Shown here: in pieces, positions 15,803 through 23,176 of the stretch
How positions within the stretch are numbered: position 1 is the first letter of the stretch
Layout of the letters: every line of letters starts with the position of its first letter
DNA from: a virus
Length of the DNA: 44,247 nt
Virus record (IMG/VR): IMGVR_UViG_3300025110_000030
Span: 1-44,247 of that record
Reading direction: 5' to 3' (one strand)
The notes under the pieces: model-generated
What the model was told of the DNA's origin: nothing
The model's input: only the letters and a program-made list of their open reading frames with translations
The model's database searches: none
Position numbers and translations under genes: made by a program

Positions 15803-16324
15803 ATGAATATATTTGTATTAGACGAAAACCCAATTAGGGCAGCACAGGCGATGGATTGTGTGAGAGTGCCGAAAATGATTGTTGAGACAGCACAGATGAT
15901 GGCATCAGCCCTACGTAGGCATGGTGTCACAGATGAGCGTATGCCATTGACCAAGAGTGGCACACCATACAAGGGTGCGTACAAATATCACCCATGCACT
16001 GTGTGGGCTGGTGACTCATGGAAGAACTTCGACTGGTTGACATCACATGGGATAGCACTGTGTGTTGAGTACAGACACAGGTTCGGCAAAGAACATGCTT
16101 GTGAGGATGCTATCTGTTACATGAATGCCATGCACGTTGATGGGTTCAGCCATCTCAATAGAGACAGACTGACACCATTCGCTCAGGCTATGCCTGATGA
16201 GTACAAAGATGATGATGCAGTCAAAGCCTATCGTGCCTATTATCACAGCAAGATACACAGTAAAGGTGGTGTGCATTACAGACACACAAGCCCGCCTGAC
16301 TGGTGGACGGGGGTGACAGCATGA
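15803..16324 (+). CDS. Conserved phage protein of unknown function (MNIFVLD family)
   Basis: 173 residues. The layout MNIFVLDENPIRAAQAM ... KMIVETAQM ... HPCTVWAGDSWKNFDWL ... EYRHRFGKEHACE ... FAQAMPDEYK ... AYRAYYHSK ... PPDWW matches a protein family I recognise from many tailed phages and cyanophages, whose function is not established to my knowledge. Conserved His, Trp, Glu and Arg residues suggest an enzyme. Base composition is a little richer in GC than its neighbours. GAGGAGG lies just upstream of the start. Confidence 0.65.
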   Translation: MNIFVLDENPIRAAQAMDCVRVPKMIVETAQMMASALRRHGVTDERMPLTKSGTPYKGAYKYHPCTVWAGDSWKNFDWLTSHGIALCVEYRHRFGKEHACEDAICYMNAMHVDGFSHLNRDRLTPFAQAMPDEYKDDDAVKAYRAYYHSKIHSKGGVHYRHTSPPDWWTGVTA

Positions 16325-16467
16325 CATACAAGTTTGAATGCAAACACTGTGGCTCTACTGATTTGGAGTTCAAGATGTGGGTGAATCAAGATATGGAGAT
16401 TACAGATGACTGTGAGGAACATCCCTTCTGTAATGTATGTGAAGAAGAAACGAGGGTGACAGTATGA
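16321..16467 (+). CDS. Zinc-ribbon miniprotein
   Basis: 48 residues with CKHC at 7-10 and C31...CNVC at 37-40, a rubredoxin/ribbon-like arrangement. Overlaps both neighbours by 4 bases. Acidic. Function unknown. Confidence 0.55.
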   Translation: MTYKFECKHCGSTDLEFKMWVNQDMEITDDCEEHPFCNVCEEETRVTV

Positions 16468-16751
16468 ACGAGATAAGATTGTCAAAAGAAATGAAGTTCA
16501 TGTTATTACAACTAACGGCCAACGATGGTACACCTAAGAGAATGGCAAACATAGTACACGATGAGTTTTTAACTTCCGTTGATATGGGTGGCAAGGTTAA
16601 CCCTAAATTTCTGAAAGATACCATACGACTTTTGAAACATTGTGATTACTATTGGGGTGGAGGTTATGTTGAAGAGTTCATTGCGGAATTGAAAAAGTTA
16701 TTACCAAATATGCAAGGTAAGTTGAGAGCATGTTTGGAGGTGGAAGTATGA
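16464..16751 (+). CDS. Hypothetical small protein
   Basis: 95 residues, helical (LSKEMKFMLLQLTAND, EEFIAELKKLLPNMQGK). The first 60 residues have the rough look of a winged-helix fold, but this is not supported by a clear motif. Overlaps both neighbours as ATGA. Confidence 0.45.
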   Translation: MNEIRLSKEMKFMLLQLTANDGTPKRMANIVHDEFLTSVDMGGKVNPKFLKDTIRLLKHCDYYWGGGYVEEFIAELKKLLPNMQGKLRACLEVEV

Positions 16752-17269
16752 TATTATTAAAACAAATACAAAAAACATTGGATGAACTTAATGAGAAGAT
16801 AGGTAAGCAATTGTTGATACCCCCCATTGTAGCAGACCATGTTGAGGCTAGGCGAAGACTGTTCACCAAAGTAGTATCAAAAGTAGAAGATACTGGTATT
16901 GCACATACTGGATGGTTAGAAATCCATTCAGCCTTATCTATTGAAGATGGTATGACTCGGTTGTTGTTGTGTGAAGAACTAGCAGAAGCGTGGGATGTAC
17001 CGTTATCTTTTATGACTGCTTTTGATTTCTCAATGTATACAGAACCTGCTAGAATGTATATCGTCAACAGAGGGGTTATACCTTTGTTAAGAATTAATAA
17101 ATCTACACCCCACTTGTTACGTATAGCATACGATGGTGCATTACTAGGGTTATGGGACATGGAAGATGTGTTAACGTTACCACCTGCGTATGAAAGTTTA
17201 CCTGCGAGCGTTATGGAAAACTTAGATTTTGGTGAACACAATACAGGCTATGGAGCGTGGTTCGCATGA
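16748..17269 (+). CDS. Hypothetical protein
   Basis: 173 residues. The frame opens at 16730, but ATG 16748 follows GGAGGT at good spacing and overlaps the previous stop. Mixed alpha/beta composition, with MTRLLLCEELAEAWDVPLSF near 76 and PHLLRIAYDGALLGLWDM near 119. No domain recognised. Confidence 0.5.
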   Translation: MILLKQIQKTLDELNEKIGKQLLIPPIVADHVEARRRLFTKVVSKVEDTGIAHTGWLEIHSALSIEDGMTRLLLCEELAEAWDVPLSFMTAFDFSMYTEPARMYIVNRGVIPLLRINKSTPHLLRIAYDGALLGLWDMEDVLTLPPAYESLPASVMENLDFGEHNTGYGAWFA

Positions 17270-17406
17270 GGCGAAGACAAACACATCAGTGGAAACATAA
17301 GGTAACGGGCGAAAAGAAACTATGGATTCCCCTAGAAGATATAAATGAATACGATGCAGTAGAAATTGTACACGAAGATGATAGTCGTTCGAGGGATAGC
17401 ATATGA
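17266..17406 (+). CDS. Hypothetical small protein
   Basis: 46 residues: basic N-terminus (MRRRQTHQWKHKVTGEKK), acidic C-terminus (EDDSRSRDSI). Both ends overlap neighbouring genes by 4 bases, which supports it being translated. Not recognised. Confidence 0.45.
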   Translation: MRRRQTHQWKHKVTGEKKLWIPLEDINEYDAVEIVHEDDSRSRDSI

Positions 17407-17903
17407 GTATGTTTGCAACATGTACTAAATGTGGTACACAATTTAGAAAGTTTTCCATGAAGGCAGTGGGTGGTCTTTGTTTCAAATGTAAAAAGGGAGT
17501 TGGAGGAGACAGTAGGAAAAAGAATAATGTCTATCTTAAACCACCTAAAGTATTAAAGGACAATGAAGAATTAGATATGGAATTTATGCGTGAAGAATTT
17601 GAAAAGTTAAAACACGTAGTTCATTCTATTGTTCCTGATGATGCTATAACGCAAACCATCAAAATTGTTTCAGATAATTTGAAAAAAGACATTGAAAAAC
17701 ATATTAAGAAAGGTGTTAAGAAAGAACGTGAGAAATATATGAGAAGTTTATCAATATTGAATACACGTCAATTGAGATTAGAAAATCATGTATCTGAAAT
17801 GTTTGATGGTATCTTAGATGAATTAGTTCTACATAAGGGTGGCAAAGTGAAGTTTAAACATGATAAATATAAAGAAATTATAGAAAGGAGGAAAAATGAA
17901 TGA
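17403..17903 (+). CDS. Zinc-ribbon plus coiled-coil protein
   Basis: 166 residues. N-terminal CTKCG (6-10) and CFKCK (26-30) form a zinc ribbon. Residues ~55-160 are strongly charged and helical (EFEKLKHVVHSI, KDIEKHIKKGVKKEREKYM), probably a coiled coil. The combination suggests a nucleic-acid or protein-bridging factor. Its end (GAAAGGAGGAAAAATGAATG) holds the ribosome binding site for the next gene. Confidence 0.55.
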   Translation: MSMFATCTKCGTQFRKFSMKAVGGLCFKCKKGVGGDSRKKNNVYLKPPKVLKDNEELDMEFMREEFEKLKHVVHSIVPDDAITQTIKIVSDNLKKDIEKHIKKGVKKEREKYMRSLSILNTRQLRLENHVSEMFDGILDELVLHKGGKVKFKHDKYKEIIERRKNE

Positions 17904-18169
17904 AGAAAATATGTGCTAGGGCTGAAGAAGCGATAATGAAATATGCGAATGAACACACACCATGTACGGTGTTAGAAATTTTTGAAGGTGCGACATTGAA
18001 GAATGGTAAGTTGTTAAGACTTAGCAATCATTCAATTAATAAATTTAAAATTAGTCACATATTAAGAAGAAGTAGTGAGTTTAGAGTAGATGATACAATA
18101 AAATTACATAGTTCAAGATATGGTATTAACAGAAAGGCTAATGTCGATGTGTGGGTGAAAGTGAAATGA
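17900..18169 (+). CDS. Small protein, possibly winged helix-turn-helix
   Basis: 89 residues, basic. The helix-strand order (EEAIMKYANEHTPCTVLEIFEG, then NKFKISHILRRSSEFRV, then VDVWVKVK) resembles a winged-helix DNA-binding domain: a helix, a short helix, a recognition-like helix (SINKFKISHILRRS) and a terminal hairpin. This is an impression from pattern only. AAAGGAGG lies ~8 bases upstream. Confidence 0.45.
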   Translation: MKKICARAEEAIMKYANEHTPCTVLEIFEGATLKNGKLLRLSNHSINKFKISHILRRSSEFRVDDTIKLHSSRYGINRKANVDVWVKVK

Positions 18170-18504
18170 AAGAGAAAGGTAAAAACCATATGAGTGTAGA
18201 TGATATAATGGTAGATGCAGGTCATGCGAAGTATAGTTCAGATGAAACTATTGACATTGTGTACAGCACATTCAAGGGCAACTTTAGAGGTGAGATGGAA
18301 TTAATTGAAGTCTATATGATGACTGAAGATAATTCTAAATGTCCTAGTTGTGGTGAGGAAAATACAAAAAGTGCTTCAATGATTACTAATTTAGGTAAAA
18401 TATTTGCATGTAAAAGTTGTAAGTTGTTTACTTTAGATAGATTAGAAGAAGAACAGTATTTAAAAGAACAGAATAAAAAATTAATTAAGATGGAGGAAGA
18501 ATGA
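18166..18504 (+). CDS. Zinc-ribbon protein
   Basis: 112 residues from ATG 18166, which overlaps the previous stop; GTG 18151 and ATG 18190 are alternatives. CPSCG and CKSC in the second half form a zinc ribbon (about residues 59-62 and 82-85). The C-terminal helix is charged and ends KMEEE, encoded by the next gene's GGAGGAAGA ribosome binding site. Confidence 0.5.
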   Translation: MKEKGKNHMSVDDIMVDAGHAKYSSDETIDIVYSTFKGNFRGEMELIEVYMMTEDNSKCPSCGEENTKSASMITNLGKIFACKSCKLFTLDRLEEEQYLKEQNKKLIKMEEE

Positions 18505-18505
18505 A

Positions 18506-18775
18506 ATGACTGAAATTTGGAGAGATGTATCATTTGAAGGTAAGTGGAAGAATGGTAAAGGACATGTTGTCCTAAGCCAAATTGAATACTACAACAGGCA
18601 ATGGATAGACTTGAGAATCATGAATGTCCAAAGACCCGTTGGTGAATCCCAACATACAAGACATGGTGTAAGGCTTACACTAGAACAAGCGGAGATGCTT
18701 CTTCCGCAACTACAAGAAGCGATAATAAAAGGAAAAGAAGAGAGTGAGAAAAATGAAAGAAGAAATAATGAATGA
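18506..18775 (+). CDS. PC4-like ssDNA-binding/transcription coactivator-like protein
   Basis: 89 residues. WIDLRIMNVQRPVGESQHTRHGVRLTLEQAEMLLPQL (split around residues 32-68) resembles the PC4/Sub1 fold: a strand with DIR, a turn, T-x-x-G-[VI]-x-L, then a helix beginning LTLEQ. PC4-like proteins bind ssDNA and act in transcription, repair or replication, and are known in archaea and phages. A role in opening promoters or protecting ssDNA is inferred. GGAGGAAGAA precedes the start. Confidence 0.6.
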   Translation: MTEIWRDVSFEGKWKNGKGHVVLSQIEYYNRQWIDLRIMNVQRPVGESQHTRHGVRLTLEQAEMLLPQLQEAIIKGKEESEKNERRNNE

Positions 18776-19589
18776 TGACGGTAGTACGGAAGAGATAGAC
18801 ATAATGTTCATGCTAGTAAGTAGAACCAAAGAAGAGTTGGCAGCAGACCCCAATGATTTTTGTGACGATGGTATAGTTGTTGAAAGAGAAAAAACCTATG
18901 TGTACACAGACATGGATGCAGCAGTACATGCTTTGATTGAAGTACTGAATGCAGAAGCAAATCATTACTCTAAGATGCCGGAGTATTTTCAGCACCCTGA
19001 TAAGGATGAGTGTAATTCTGTGTTCGAGTCGGAGGCTCAGTATCAAGACGTAGAACGATTGGAAGCGGCATTGTTCAGGCAATACCTGCTTGGTCCTAGA
19101 TTTGGTGAGCCTGACATCAAGGCGTTGTGGGAAAAGCATAAAGAGAACGATGATTGGAACGAAGAAGGCTATGTTGCATACCGTGAGTTCTTGACTATAC
19201 TGAAGAATTATGATGCCAGTATTACACCTGAAGAACTACAAGAGAATGCGAGAGGTTTGTTGAACAAGATGATATCCGACACTGACTGGACAGTCACGCT
19301 GGATAGAGGGGACAAGGTTCGCACAGTGAGAGAGCCATACGGACAGTACTTCTACAAGAACACGGTTCAATTGAAGGTAGCGAGAAGTATTACTAAGACG
19401 ATGCTCGATTGGGATATGAATACGAGCATGATAAAGAGTTGGAGATACAGTGAGACTGAGGAAGGCAAGGCTGAGATTGAGGCAGAGAAGGAAAGGCATA
19501 GTGACATGATGACATACATGGGAGAGAGTGGGCTGACATCATACACAGTGGATGACGATGGTACTTACTCCATGTGGAGAGGTGAATAA
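18753..19589 (+). CDS. Hypothetical protein
   Basis: 278 residues from ATG 18753; GTG 18744 is an alternative. Overlaps the PC4-like gene by 23 bases. Acidic, helical, with TYVYTDMDAAVHALIEVL near 46 and PYGQYFYKNTVQLKVARSITKTML near 203. The opening bases ATGAAAGAAGAAATAATGAA are repeated exactly at the start of the next gene. Base composition is slightly GC-richer than flanking genes. Not recognised. Confidence 0.55.
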   Translation: MKEEIMNDDGSTEEIDIMFMLVSRTKEELAADPNDFCDDGIVVEREKTYVYTDMDAAVHALIEVLNAEANHYSKMPEYFQHPDKDECNSVFESEAQYQDVERLEAALFRQYLLGPRFGEPDIKALWEKHKENDDWNEEGYVAYREFLTILKNYDASITPEELQENARGLLNKMISDTDWTVTLDRGDKVRTVREPYGQYFYKNTVQLKVARSITKTMLDWDMNTSMIKSWRYSETEEGKAEIEAEKERHSDMMTYMGESGLTSYTVDDDGTYSMWRGE

Positions 19590-19602
19590 AGGAGGAAAAA
19601 AT

Positions 19603-20175
19603 ATGAAAGAAGAAATAATGAAACAAGAATGGAATGATGGAATAGCGAAGGTGTTGAAAACCATTGCTGGACCGATTGCGAAGCAAGAGAAAGAACGACA
19701 TAATGCAGATGAGGATTACTATGCTGACCCTCAATTGTATATACAGGATTTGGTGACGGGTGCATCTTTAATGATACAGCCTGATGTACTTAAAACGACA
19801 GGAAAAACAAATGGTCGTGGTTATAGAAGTTGCAGTGCAGTTACACAACGAATGACTTCTAAGTTACCTACTAAGAAAATAGTAGGTAGATTGGTTAGTA
19901 TGATGGTACGAAACTTTGTACCTAAAGATGCTAGTCCTGAAGTATACAGCACAATGGTTGCTAAATTTATTGATGATACTGCTGCGGAAATTGCTAACGA
20001 AAGTAAATGGTCGACTGATGATACAAAGTATGCAGATGCAGTGAACAAAGCAATTAGTGATTTGTTAGAACATACTGTATCTACTAGGGCTGGTGATACA
20101 TTGCTGAATGTCAAAGCAGTGCCGATGAATGCTATGATTGAGTTAACATCACCAATGAAAGAGGTGATAAAATGA
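19603..20175 (+). CDS. Hypothetical protein
   Basis: 190 residues from ATG 19603, which has AAAGGAGG about 7 bases upstream; the frame is open from 19552 but the shorter form is better supported. Starts MKEEIM like the preceding protein, although the rest differs. Helical, with SMMVRNFVPKDASPEVYSTMV and TDDTKYADAVNKAISDLLEH. Not recognised. Confidence 0.5.
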   Translation: MKEEIMKQEWNDGIAKVLKTIAGPIAKQEKERHNADEDYYADPQLYIQDLVTGASLMIQPDVLKTTGKTNGRGYRSCSAVTQRMTSKLPTKKIVGRLVSMMVRNFVPKDASPEVYSTMVAKFIDDTAAEIANESKWSTDDTKYADAVNKAISDLLEHTVSTRAGDTLLNVKAVPMNAMIELTSPMKEVIK

Positions 20176-20318
20176 TGACAGACCATCCTGAATTTGCAGA
20201 ATTTATTTCTGAAGGAGGAACATTGGGAGATACACTAACAAATCTCATAACAGAAATTCAGAAGTTGCGTGAAGAAGTCAAGCGGCTTAGAGGCGATGAA
20301 GGCGGGTGGATTGAATGA
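20172..20318 (+). CDS. Small coiled-coil protein
   Basis: 48 residues. EIQKLREEVKRLRGDEG (about 28-44) is a heptad-like coiled-coil segment. Overlaps both neighbours by 4 bases. The end of the protein is encoded in a GGCGGGTGGA stretch serving the next start. Function unknown. Confidence 0.45.
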   Translation: MMTDHPEFAEFISEGGTLGDTLTNLITEIQKLREEVKRLRGDEGGWIE

Positions 20319-20434
20319 TAAATTATGTAGAACCTAATGGGGAGATAATTTGCTCCTTCAAAGACTTAGATGATTTAATAGAAAACTTCCTTGATAATCA
20401 AGGTGGTCATTTTGTGCTGGAGAGTGAAGAATAA
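20315..20434 (+). CDS. Hypothetical small acidic protein
   Basis: 39 residues, acidic (FKDLDDLIENFLDNQGG), ending ESEE. Overlaps the previous gene by 4 bases and the next by 1. Kept because of the consistent junctions; not recognised. Confidence 0.4.
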   Translation: MINYVEPNGEIICSFKDLDDLIENFLDNQGGHFVLESEE

Positions 20435-20601
20435 TGTTTGGTAATCTTAAGGCTTGTGCGATGTGTGATAACGAACCAAAATACATAGTAGAAAATTTAG
20501 CAGTAGGAACAAGAGTATTTTGTTCTGAAAAATGCTACGCTCTTTACATGGGATTTACTGTTAGAGGTAATGGGTATTATGGATTGGAGTTGATTGAGTG
20601 A
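20434..20601 (+). CDS. Zinc-finger miniprotein
   Basis: 55 residues. CAMCDNEPKY at 8-17 and FCSEKCYALYMG at 29-40 resemble treble-clef/FCS-type zinc fingers (CxxC...FCSxxCY). Shares one base with the previous stop; the next gene starts GTG inside its stop. Likely nucleic-acid or protein binding. Confidence 0.6.
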   Translation: MFGNLKACAMCDNEPKYIVENLAVGTRVFCSEKCYALYMGFTVRGNGYYGLELIE

Positions 20602-21023
20602 TTGACATAGACAAATACGAAGATGCGAAGAAGATGGTTGAAGATGCTGGACTCATTGATGACAATGACGGTTGGCTTGATGTCCATTACAGGAAGATAG
20701 CACACCTGCTCGCAGAAGTCGAGCGGTTGCAGAAGGAACTACGCATTGAACAACAGATTGTTCAAGCCTTCTATGAATACAGAGATGACTGCTGCTTTGA
20801 CCATTGTGAGACATGGATGTTAGAAAAAGGACATCGTGTTATGGTGGATGGATTGAGCGAATGGGCTGCCGACACAGACTTTTTCACAGAAAGAGATTGG
20901 AAGGACTATGCTGACTCACTATACGAGGCATTGGTTAGAGCAATAGAGTGGGGTCACAAGCGATGCTCCACTCAAGAGTTGATGGATAAGTTTGACAACT
21001 ATGTTTGGGGTGAGGAAGAATGA
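20598..21023 (+). CDS. Hypothetical protein, GTG start
   Basis: 141 residues. GTG is chosen because the following codons (IDIDKYE) match the ATG-started N-terminus of the gene at 14052 and because GTGA overlaps the previous stop. LLAEVERLQKELRIEQQIV (about 36-54) is a coiled coil. The remainder is Trp/Asp/Cys-rich. Ends WGEEE. A likely partial paralogue of 14052-14390; function unknown. Confidence 0.55.
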   Translation: MIDIDKYEDAKKMVEDAGLIDDNDGWLDVHYRKIAHLLAEVERLQKELRIEQQIVQAFYEYRDDCCFDHCETWMLEKGHRVMVDGLSEWAADTDFFTERDWKDYADSLYEALVRAIEWGHKRCSTQELMDKFDNYVWGEEE

Positions 21024-21118
21024 GGAATAATCTACTATGCAGATGGTGTAAGGCTGACGTTCATTGGGGTCATGATAGAAAAAGAAAGTGTCCTAAATGT
21101 AAGGAGGTTAACCGATGA
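21020..21118 (+). CDS. Zinc-ribbon miniprotein
   Basis: 32 residues: CRWC at 7-10, CPKC at 24-27, His at 15 and 18, otherwise strongly basic (HDRKRKCPKCKEV). Both ends overlap neighbours as ATGA, and its last codons contain TAAGGAGG, the next ribosome binding site. A minimal nucleic-acid-binding ribbon. Confidence 0.5.
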   Translation: MRNNLLCRWCKADVHWGHDRKRKCPKCKEVNR

Positions 21119-21522
21119 ATGAAGAAATTGCAGTTGGTATGTTTCTGAGAGAAGTTAGATTTCATACTTGGATGGAAAAGAGAGTTGATAGTAAATTAGG
21201 TTTCAGAATAAGACAAAGAATAACAGTACCGGAGGATATACTGTTTGTACTAAATGAGTCAAACTTTATGGACATGAAATGGAAGAAGAGTTTTAACAGA
21301 AATATAGATTTAAAAAAGATATGTTACTACTTACAAAATTACATAGATGAAAGAGTTTTAGAAAATGGTTTGAAAGATACCAAAAATTTTGTTCCATTTG
21401 TTAGAGTTCTTGTTAATCCATTCGACATGAAGAAAGCAAAAACAACAAACCCAAACGATGCTTTAATTGCTTGGGAAGATGCAACATATGGTTTTTTACC
21501 ACAGGTGATTAAGCGTGAATGA
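21115..21522 (+). CDS. Hypothetical protein
   Basis: 135 residues, basic, preceded by AAGGAGG. Contains FGFRIRQR-like basic strands and IDLKKICYYLQNYIDERVLENG. Not recognised. Overlaps the next start by 8 bases. Confidence 0.5.
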   Translation: MNEEIAVGMFLREVRFHTWMEKRVDSKLGFRIRQRITVPEDILFVLNESNFMDMKWKKSFNRNIDLKKICYYLQNYIDERVLENGLKDTKNFVPFVRVLVNPFDMKKAKTTNPNDALIAWEDATYGFLPQVIKRE

Positions 21523-21790
21523 AAGAAAAGCATATCATTTAGGTTTATTAATAGATTTAACACCTAATCAAGTTCATGAAGCACTAGATATGTTCTATAA
21601 AGTTTCAAGAGATAAAAATTGGGATACCATAAGAAACAATCAATGTCTCTTAATAGATTGTATATACATTATAGGGAAAAAATACAAAGTTGGTATTACT
21701 TTAGACACGATGATTGACCTTACTAAAGAATTATATGGAGTCTCTACCCAACCCAAACCACACGTTTGGAGGGAAAGATATGGTTATTGA
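21515..21790 (+). CDS. Small protein, faintly TFB cyclin-repeat-like
   Basis: 91 residues from a GTG start overlapping the previous stop. The second half (CLLIDCIYIIGKKYKVGITL, then MIDLTKELYGVSTQP, then RERYGY) recalls one cyclin repeat of archaeal transcription factor B, which ends L-EIA...GVS...I...YR. The first half (TPNQVHEALDMFYKVSRDKNW) would be the preceding helices. This is a weak resemblance; a full TFB has two repeats and a zinc ribbon, both absent here. Confidence 0.4.
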   Translation: MNERKAYHLGLLIDLTPNQVHEALDMFYKVSRDKNWDTIRNNQCLLIDCIYIIGKKYKVGITLDTMIDLTKELYGVSTQPKPHVWRERYGY

Positions 21791-23135
21791 TAATAAATTA
21801 TTAGACTTAGCGACAAGATTAAAACAATACAAAGGGACTTTTGATACATCTTTTATTGAAACCTATGTACAGGCTAAATGGGTGTACTACGTATTGTTTC
21901 CTGAAGTACCATATAAAGCAACAGTTATGCTTTCAGATATAGCAGATGAGATGAATGTTTTTGAACCAGTCTTAGAAGAAGTATTGAAATCATTTGGTAA
22001 TGACTCTATGCCTTTATGGAAGAAACTAAGTTTAGCATTAACTTCAGAAAGTGAATTAAGAAATCATGAATCATATTATGATGCTTGGACTGATGTTACT
22101 GCTAGAAGTATTTTAGAGAGAAAAGCAAATGGGATAAAACCTAAATTCATCAGGTTAGCGAGAAATTTAACTAAATTAGAAAATGAATTAACATGGGCTT
22201 GTTTTCTCGGCTATCCACCTATTACAAAAAATAAATTTCTAACTTTTCTGATAAAACAAAGATTAGAAATAGAGTATGTAGAAGCATCTGATTTGTTAAG
22301 TAATTTATTGAGTGATAATAAAAGTCATTTTCAAATATTAACGATGGCTATGACTGATAAAAACTTCTATACATATTCAAAGAAGAAATGGTTTGAAATG
22401 GATATAGAATTGAAAAGAAGAACATATGAAAGATGGACAGGTGACGATATAACCGATATGAAAATTGATTATCAAATACTCCCAAAAGACGGTATAACAA
22501 AAATGAAATGTTTAAATTATGAAGAAAAAATATGGGTAGAAATTGATAGTGAGATGAAAATTCTCGATGTAATATATTTCAAACACCCTGAACTAACACT
22601 AAAGTCTAGGTTAAAAAAGTTGAGTGAAGAACAAGACCACTTAGTAATTAATAAGTTAAGAAAACTGAAAGATGTAAAAACAATTTCAGATTTGTTAAAG
22701 TATGACCCTGAACACAAAGAAGGAGTCATTAGAATCCCTCACAACAAGAAATACAATCCAAATCATTACGGTGGTTATATTCTAGTTAAAAGTTCTCATC
22801 TTTATGATGTAAGGTTGAATAGAGTTAGAAAAGAAAATGGTAATATAATAATAGAAGTTGAAGCCTTAGACGGTGTTGATTTCTTTACAATAGGAGAAAT
22901 TACAACCGATAGACTGACTGACAAGACTGTGATTTGGGATGCAATTAAGAGACAAATGATTATAGAAAATCAAGATGATTGCATCATACCTGATGAAATT
23001 TGCATCGTTCTTTCTGTTTCAGTGCTTAGTTTCACTAAAGACGTTTTACCTCAGATGATAGATGGTTATTTTATGAGCATTCAATATGACAAAGGGATAC
23101 AAGACGTAGTTCAAATGGTAGATATAATGGTCTAA
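21780..23135 (+). CDS. Unknown protein, possibly degenerate ligase-like
   Basis: 451 residues from ATG 21780, which follows GGAGGG at 6 bases; the frame opens earlier at 21714. The first ~200 residues are helical (PLWKKLSLALTSESEL, NLTKLENELTWACFLGYPP). The C-terminal part (EGVIRIP...YNPNHYGGYILVKSSHLYDVRLNRV) has the rough order of the end of an ATP-dependent DNA ligase adenylation domain plus OB fold. However, the essential KxDG motif is not found, so a working ligase is not supported. Last gene of its unit, immediately before the replication block. Confidence 0.45.
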   Translation: MVIDNKLLDLATRLKQYKGTFDTSFIETYVQAKWVYYVLFPEVPYKATVMLSDIADEMNVFEPVLEEVLKSFGNDSMPLWKKLSLALTSESELRNHESYYDAWTDVTARSILERKANGIKPKFIRLARNLTKLENELTWACFLGYPPITKNKFLTFLIKQRLEIEYVEASDLLSNLLSDNKSHFQILTMAMTDKNFYTYSKKKWFEMDIELKRRTYERWTGDDITDMKIDYQILPKDGITKMKCLNYEEKIWVEIDSEMKILDVIYFKHPELTLKSRLKKLSEEQDHLVINKLRKLKDVKTISDLLKYDPEHKEGVIRIPHNKKYNPNHYGGYILVKSSHLYDVRLNRVRKENGNIIIEVEALDGVDFFTIGEITTDRLTDKTVIWDAIKRQMIIENQDDCIIPDEICIVLSVSVLSFTKDVLPQMIDGYFMSIQYDKGIQDVVQMVDIMV

Positions 23136-23144
23136 AAAAATCAA

Positions 23145-23161
23145 CAGTATATAAAAGAACA
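23145..23161 (+). promoter_or_regulatory. Archaeal TATA promoter, copy 5
   Basis: Exact CAGTATATAAAAGAACA motif 9 bases after the previous stop. TATATAAAA starts at 23148, 29 bases before ATG 23177, predicting leaderless expression of the clamp loader. Confidence 0.85.
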
Positions 23162-23176
23162 CATCGTAAGTAAATT

